Shown: one piece after another, positions 5,677-8,016 of the stretch
Position numbering within the stretch: the stretch's first letter is position 1
Layout of the letters: the number at the start of each line of letters is the position of its first letter
Source of the DNA: Alphaproteobacteria bacterium
GTDB taxonomy: Bacteria; Pseudomonadota; Alphaproteobacteria; Sphingomonadales; Sphingomonadaceae
Length of the DNA: 8,016 bases
Assembly (NCBI GenBank): GCA_018830415.1
Contig: JAHJSJ010000076.1
Coordinates: 1-8,016 of the forward strand
Reading direction: 5' to 3'
The notes under the pieces: generated by a model
What the model was told of the DNA's origin: nothing
What the model saw: only the letters and a program-made list of their open reading frames with translations
The model's database searches: none
Made by a program: the position numbers and the translations under genes

Positions 5677-6900
5677 TTAGCGTCCCACGACCGCAAAAAG
5701 CGGCTCAAAAAGCCATTCGATCAATGACTGCTTTTGTGTGACTATTTGTGCAGAGAGCGTCATTCCGGGGATGAGTGGCTCTTCGCGACCGTACACGGAG
5801 ATATTCTGACGATCGAGCGCAACGTCGATGAGATAAACAGAAGTTGGTGCACCGGTTGCCCCTGTCACGGTTATCGGACTTTCGGAAACAGTTCTTATCC
5901 GGCCCGTCAGAGTTCCGTAACGTTGATATGGGAACGCGTCGATCGCTAGACGCACGGTCTGTCCTGGCCTCACGAAGCTGATCGCGGCGTTGGGCACAGT
6001 TAGCTGGGCCTGCATCTTGCTGCCGTCGGGGATTATGCTCAGCATGGGAGACTGGGGGCTGACAATCTGCCCGACCTTTGCTGTCAAAGAAGTCACTCTT
6101 CCGGCTACCGGAGCGCTAATCGCATAGGAGCGCGCGCCATCGGTGCGTGCCGCCTGTTGCGCCACCTGCGCGCGCAAGGCAGCGAGCGCAGCGTTCTGGG
6201 AATCGGCCTGAGCGGCAACCTCGGGTGCGCTGCGTTCAAGCGCGGAAAGTGCGGCTCGCTTCGCAGCCAACGCTTGTGTTAATTGCGCAAGTCCCTGCTG
6301 CCGTTGGAGCAACAGATCTTCGCGTAGCTGCAGGTCGCGCGCGCTGACAAAGCCACGGGTCGCGATCTCATTGGCCAGATCGAAGTCCTCTTCCGCACTT
6401 ACAATGAGCTCTCGCTGTAGGGATATCTGTGAAAGAAGCTGGCTAATTTCCGCCTGTAAGCCAGCGCTTTGCGCTGCGTTTTGCCGAACCTGTGAAGCGA
6501 CTGCGCTCTGGTTGGCGGCAATCTGTGCCAGAAGGTTCGCGTCCTGCCGGTCGATCGCTTCTGCGATCCGAGCATCTGCGGAAGCCCCGCTCGCGCTGCT
6601 TTCTTCTACCGTAATATTGGCAATCACAACCCCGTCCGCGACCTTCGACCCATTTTCGACGGACAATGCCTCGATAGTGCCTTGGCGGGTTGGATAGACG
6701 ACGGCGATCCCCTTGTCTGAAGTAATGCTGCCAAATGCGGTTTGAGTCTTCGAATAGGTTGCGAAAGACAGAAATGTAATGGCAGCAAAAAGACCGCAAA
6801 CCATCAAAAAACCGATCGCCTGCCAAGAAATGGGAACGGCGATGAATACATCGCCGGAAAGCCCAGGAACCCTACGAGCGATCACCTCCTTGCGAAACAT
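5677..6900 (-). CDS. HlyD-family periplasmic adaptor of a peptide exporter (CvaA/RaxA type)
   Basis: This 407-residue protein starts MFRKEVIARR, the usual opening of CvaA/RaxA adaptors. One transmembrane helix spans about residues 26-48 (AIGFLMVCGLFAAITFLSFA). Two lipoyl half-motifs lie near 65-100 (YPTRQGTIEALSVENGSKVADG) and 258-285 (ISAPVAGRVTSLTAKVGQIV). Between them is an Ala/Gln-rich alpha-helical hairpin, about 105-250. A beta-barrel region follows, with VPNAAISFVRPGQTVRLAID and AFPYQRYGTLTGRI, and the C-terminus has PGMTLSAQIVTQKQS. It should bridge the ABC exporter encoded next to an outer-membrane TolC-like channel, which is not encoded here. No Shine-Dalgarno precedes the ATG. Instead an upstream in-frame-open stretch ends with TAA directly abutting it (TAAATG). 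Codons 4-7 spell AAGGAGGTGATC, a perfect anti-SD match, but this is inside the gene. Confidence 0.9.
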   Translation of the reverse strand: MFRKEVIARRVPGLSGDVFIAVPISWQAIGFLMVCGLFAAITFLSFATYSKTQTAFGSITSDKGIAVVYPTRQGTIEALSVENGSKVADGVVIANITVEESSASGASADARIAEAIDRQDANLLAQIAANQSAVASQVRQNAAQSAGLQAEISQLLSQISLQRELIVSAEEDFDLANEIATRGFVSARDLQLREDLLLQRQQGLAQLTQALAAKRAALSALERSAPEVAAQADSQNAALAALRAQVAQQAARTDGARSYAISAPVAGRVTSLTAKVGQIVSPQSPMLSIIPDGSKMQAQLTVPNAAISFVRPGQTVRLAIDAFPYQRYGTLTGRIRTVSESPITVTGATGAPTSVYLIDVALDRQNISVYGREEPLIPGMTLSAQIVTQKQSLIEWLFEPLFAVVGR

Positions 6901-7058
6901 TTAGGTCACGTCCATAGATTCGATCTGCGCATCCACCAGCACTTTCGAAAAAACTAAGACCAATGCCGAATCAATGCAAGAGCTTGTGGCTCGATCGGTT
7001 GAGTTTGATGATCAAGTGGTCAGCATTGTAAAATAGGACTAGACGACAGTTTGATTTA
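6901..7058. other. AT-rich upstream region of the exporter operon, cut by the IS5 insertion
   Basis: About 43% G+C by hand count (68 of 158). On the minus strand a frame is open from 7011 to a TAA at 6903-6901 that touches the adaptor's ATG, ending VFSKVLVDAQIESMDVT, with no ATG start and no double-glycine motif. A second minus frame is open from the IS5 junction to a stop near 6970. I recognise neither. The operon promoter should lie here; TACAAT at 7030-7025 (minus) could be a -10 but lacks a good -35. Confidence 0.4.
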
Positions 7059-7076
7059 GAGCCTGATCCGAAATTA
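7059..7076 (+). repeat. IS5 left terminal inverted repeat
   Basis: GAGCCTGATCCGAAATTA matches the right end with four mismatches. It is preceded by TTA of the target duplication. Confidence 0.8.
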
Positions 7077-7160
7077 AGTTGAGTGGTGACAGCGGGTTAG
7101 CTTGACGCCAGCCCAAGTCGTTGATTCAGCGGTTTTGCGACAAACCAAAGGAAATCAGCG

Positions 7161-7997
7161 ATGTGGACCGACACCACTCGCGCGCATCATGCACGCGCGG
7201 GACTAGCTTTGCCAAGCGATTTGAGCGATGCCGAATGGGCGGTGCTCGAGCCGTTCGTTCCACCCCCATCCTATGTCGGGCGCCCGTGCAAATGGCCGAT
7301 GCGGCGGATTGTCGAGGCAATCCTGTATCTGCTGCTCGGCGGTCTGCCATGGCGGATGCTGCCGCCCTGCTTTCCGCCGGTCTCGACGGTGCGGCGCTGG
7401 TTCTACCTGTGGCGCGACAATGGCCTGTGGCAATCGCTCAACCACTATCTGTTGATGATCTCGCGCGAGGCGCATGGCCGCGTGGCTTCGCCCAGCGCCG
7501 GGGTGATCGACAGCCAGAGCGTCAACACCACGGAACCCGGCGGGCCTTGCGGTTACGACGCGGGCAAAAAGACCAAGGATCGCAAGCGTCACATCCTCAC
7601 CGACACCGAGGGCAATCTGGTCCACGCCGTGGTTCACACCGCCGACATCCAGGATCGCGACGGCGCACCGCTGGTGCTCGCAGCGATCGCCTCACGCTTC
7701 CCTTGGCTGCGCCACCTGTTCGCCGATGGCGGCTATGCCGGCAAGAAACTTGGCGACGCGCTGCGCCTCATCGGCAAATGGACCGTCCAGATCGTCAAGC
7801 GCTCCGATCACGCGAAAGGCTTCGAAGTCATCCCCCGCCGCTGGGTCGTCGAGCGCACCCTGGCCTGGCTCAACCGGAACCGCCGCCTCGCCAAGGACTT
7901 CGAGCAGACCATCGCTTTGGCTACCGCCTGGCTGTTCATCGCATCCGTCCAGCTCCTCGCAAGACGGATCGCAAGATCATCAAATGACGCTGGATAA
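7161..7997 (+). CDS. IS5-family transposase, full length
   Basis: This 278-residue DDE transposase is intact. An N-terminal DUF4096-like region carries LPSDLSDAEWAVLEPFVPPP and LLLGGLPWRMLPPCFP. The catalytic core follows: Asp117 in GVIDSQSVNTTE, the basic DAGKKTKDRKRHILTDTEG, Asp189 in LFADGGYAGKK, and Glu231 in RRWVVERTLAWLNRNRRLAK. All three acidic residues are present. The start at 7161 is supported by AAAGGAAA ending about seven bases upstream; the longer open frame beginning at 7121 in another phase is a shadow. The gene points away from the exporter operon, so the two are divergent. Stop TAA lies within the right inverted repeat. Confidence 0.92.
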   Translation: MWTDTTRAHHARAGLALPSDLSDAEWAVLEPFVPPPSYVGRPCKWPMRRIVEAILYLLLGGLPWRMLPPCFPPVSTVRRWFYLWRDNGLWQSLNHYLLMISREAHGRVASPSAGVIDSQSVNTTEPGGPCGYDAGKKTKDRKRHILTDTEGNLVHAVVHTADIQDRDGAPLVLAAIASRFPWLRHLFADGGYAGKKLGDALRLIGKWTVQIVKRSDHAKGFEVIPRRWVVERTLAWLNRNRRLAKDFEQTIALATAWLFIASVQLLARRIARSSNDAG

Positions 7998-8012
7998 TTT
8001 TAAATCAGACTC
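7995..8012 (-). repeat. IS5 right terminal inverted repeat
   Basis: Read on the minus strand, GAGTCTGATTTAAAATTA. Its innermost TTA is, on the plus strand, the TAA stop of the transposase gene, so the gene ends inside the repeat. TTA follows at 8013-8015. Confidence 0.8.
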
Positions 8013-8016
8013 TTAG

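Larger units (their letters stand above)
7059..8012 (+). mobile_element. Complete IS5-family element (IS1031-like group), 954 bp
   Basis: The left end GAGCCTGATCCGAAATTA (7059-7076) and the reverse complement of the right end, GAGTCTGATTTAAAATTA (7995-8012), agree at 14 of 18 positions. They are flanked by a direct TTA at 7056-7058 and 8013-8015, consistent with the 3-bp TNA duplication of the IS1031 group. One full-length transposase gene lies inside. The preserved ends, duplication and gene indicate a relatively recent, possibly still mobile insertion, unlike the debris at 1610-3421. Confidence 0.88.

Noticed and set aside
6880..6891. gatcacctcctt on the plus strand as the 3' end of a 16S rRNA gene
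   Set aside because: No rRNA sequence precedes it, and it lies within the conserved N-terminal codons of the adaptor gene on the other strand.
6963..7031. Small plus-strand frame (MPNQCKSLWLDRLSLMIKW...) as a possible exported peptide precursor
   Set aside because: It has only 22 codons, no Shine-Dalgarno, no double-glycine leader, and runs antisense to the likely operon leader.
7121..7987. Long plus-strand open frame of 288 codons overlapping the IS5 transposase
   Set aside because: Its residues are low-complexity Arg/Ala/Pro-rich, while the overlapping frame at 7161-7997 has the clear DDE transposase motifs and a Shine-Dalgarno. It is a shadow frame.

Overview
The window looks like an accessory region of an alphaproteobacterium, probably a sphingomonad. 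That guess rests on the high-G+C codon style of the flanking genes, the IS families present (IS21, IS66, IS3, IS630, IS5) and a thermonuclease with a C-terminal Cys/His module that I associate with alphaproteobacteria. No ribosomal or housekeeping marker is present, so the taxonomy is inference, and I cannot tell chromosome from plasmid.

Layout, left to right. (1) 1-681 (+) is the C-terminal part of a nucleotidyltransferase/HEPN protein that starts before the window. (2) 724-1431 (-) is a secreted thermonuclease-family protein, convergent with it; the position of the catalytic Glu is Gln. (3) About 1600-3419 is an IS graveyard: a truncated IS21 istA with its outer end, two separated pieces of an IS66 transposase, a truncated IS3 element between those pieces, and an IS630 stub. 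(4) 3523-6900 (-) is a two-gene operon of lower G+C: a HlyD-type adaptor followed by an ABC exporter with an N-terminal C39 peptidase domain (CvaA/CvaB, RaxA/RaxB type). (5) 7059-8012 is a complete IS5-family (IS1031-like) element with matching ends and a TTA target duplication.

The functional core is the exporter operon. The peptidase domain would cut a double-glycine leader from a small peptide at the inner membrane while the ABC part drives export, and the adaptor would link it to an outer-membrane TolC-like channel. Neither a cargo peptide gene nor a TolC gene is visible. The operon lies between the IS graveyard downstream and the intact IS5 upstream, with AT-rich spacers at both junctions (about 36% and 43% G+C by hand count, against about 65% in a sampled stretch of the IS5). 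This suggests an acquired segment whose cargo gene lies beyond the IS5, elsewhere in the genome, or has been lost.

The most notable points are the cargo-less C39 exporter with an Asp-to-Asn change at the third triad position, the nested IS mosaic whose order of events can partly be read, and the Glu-to-Gln thermonuclease.
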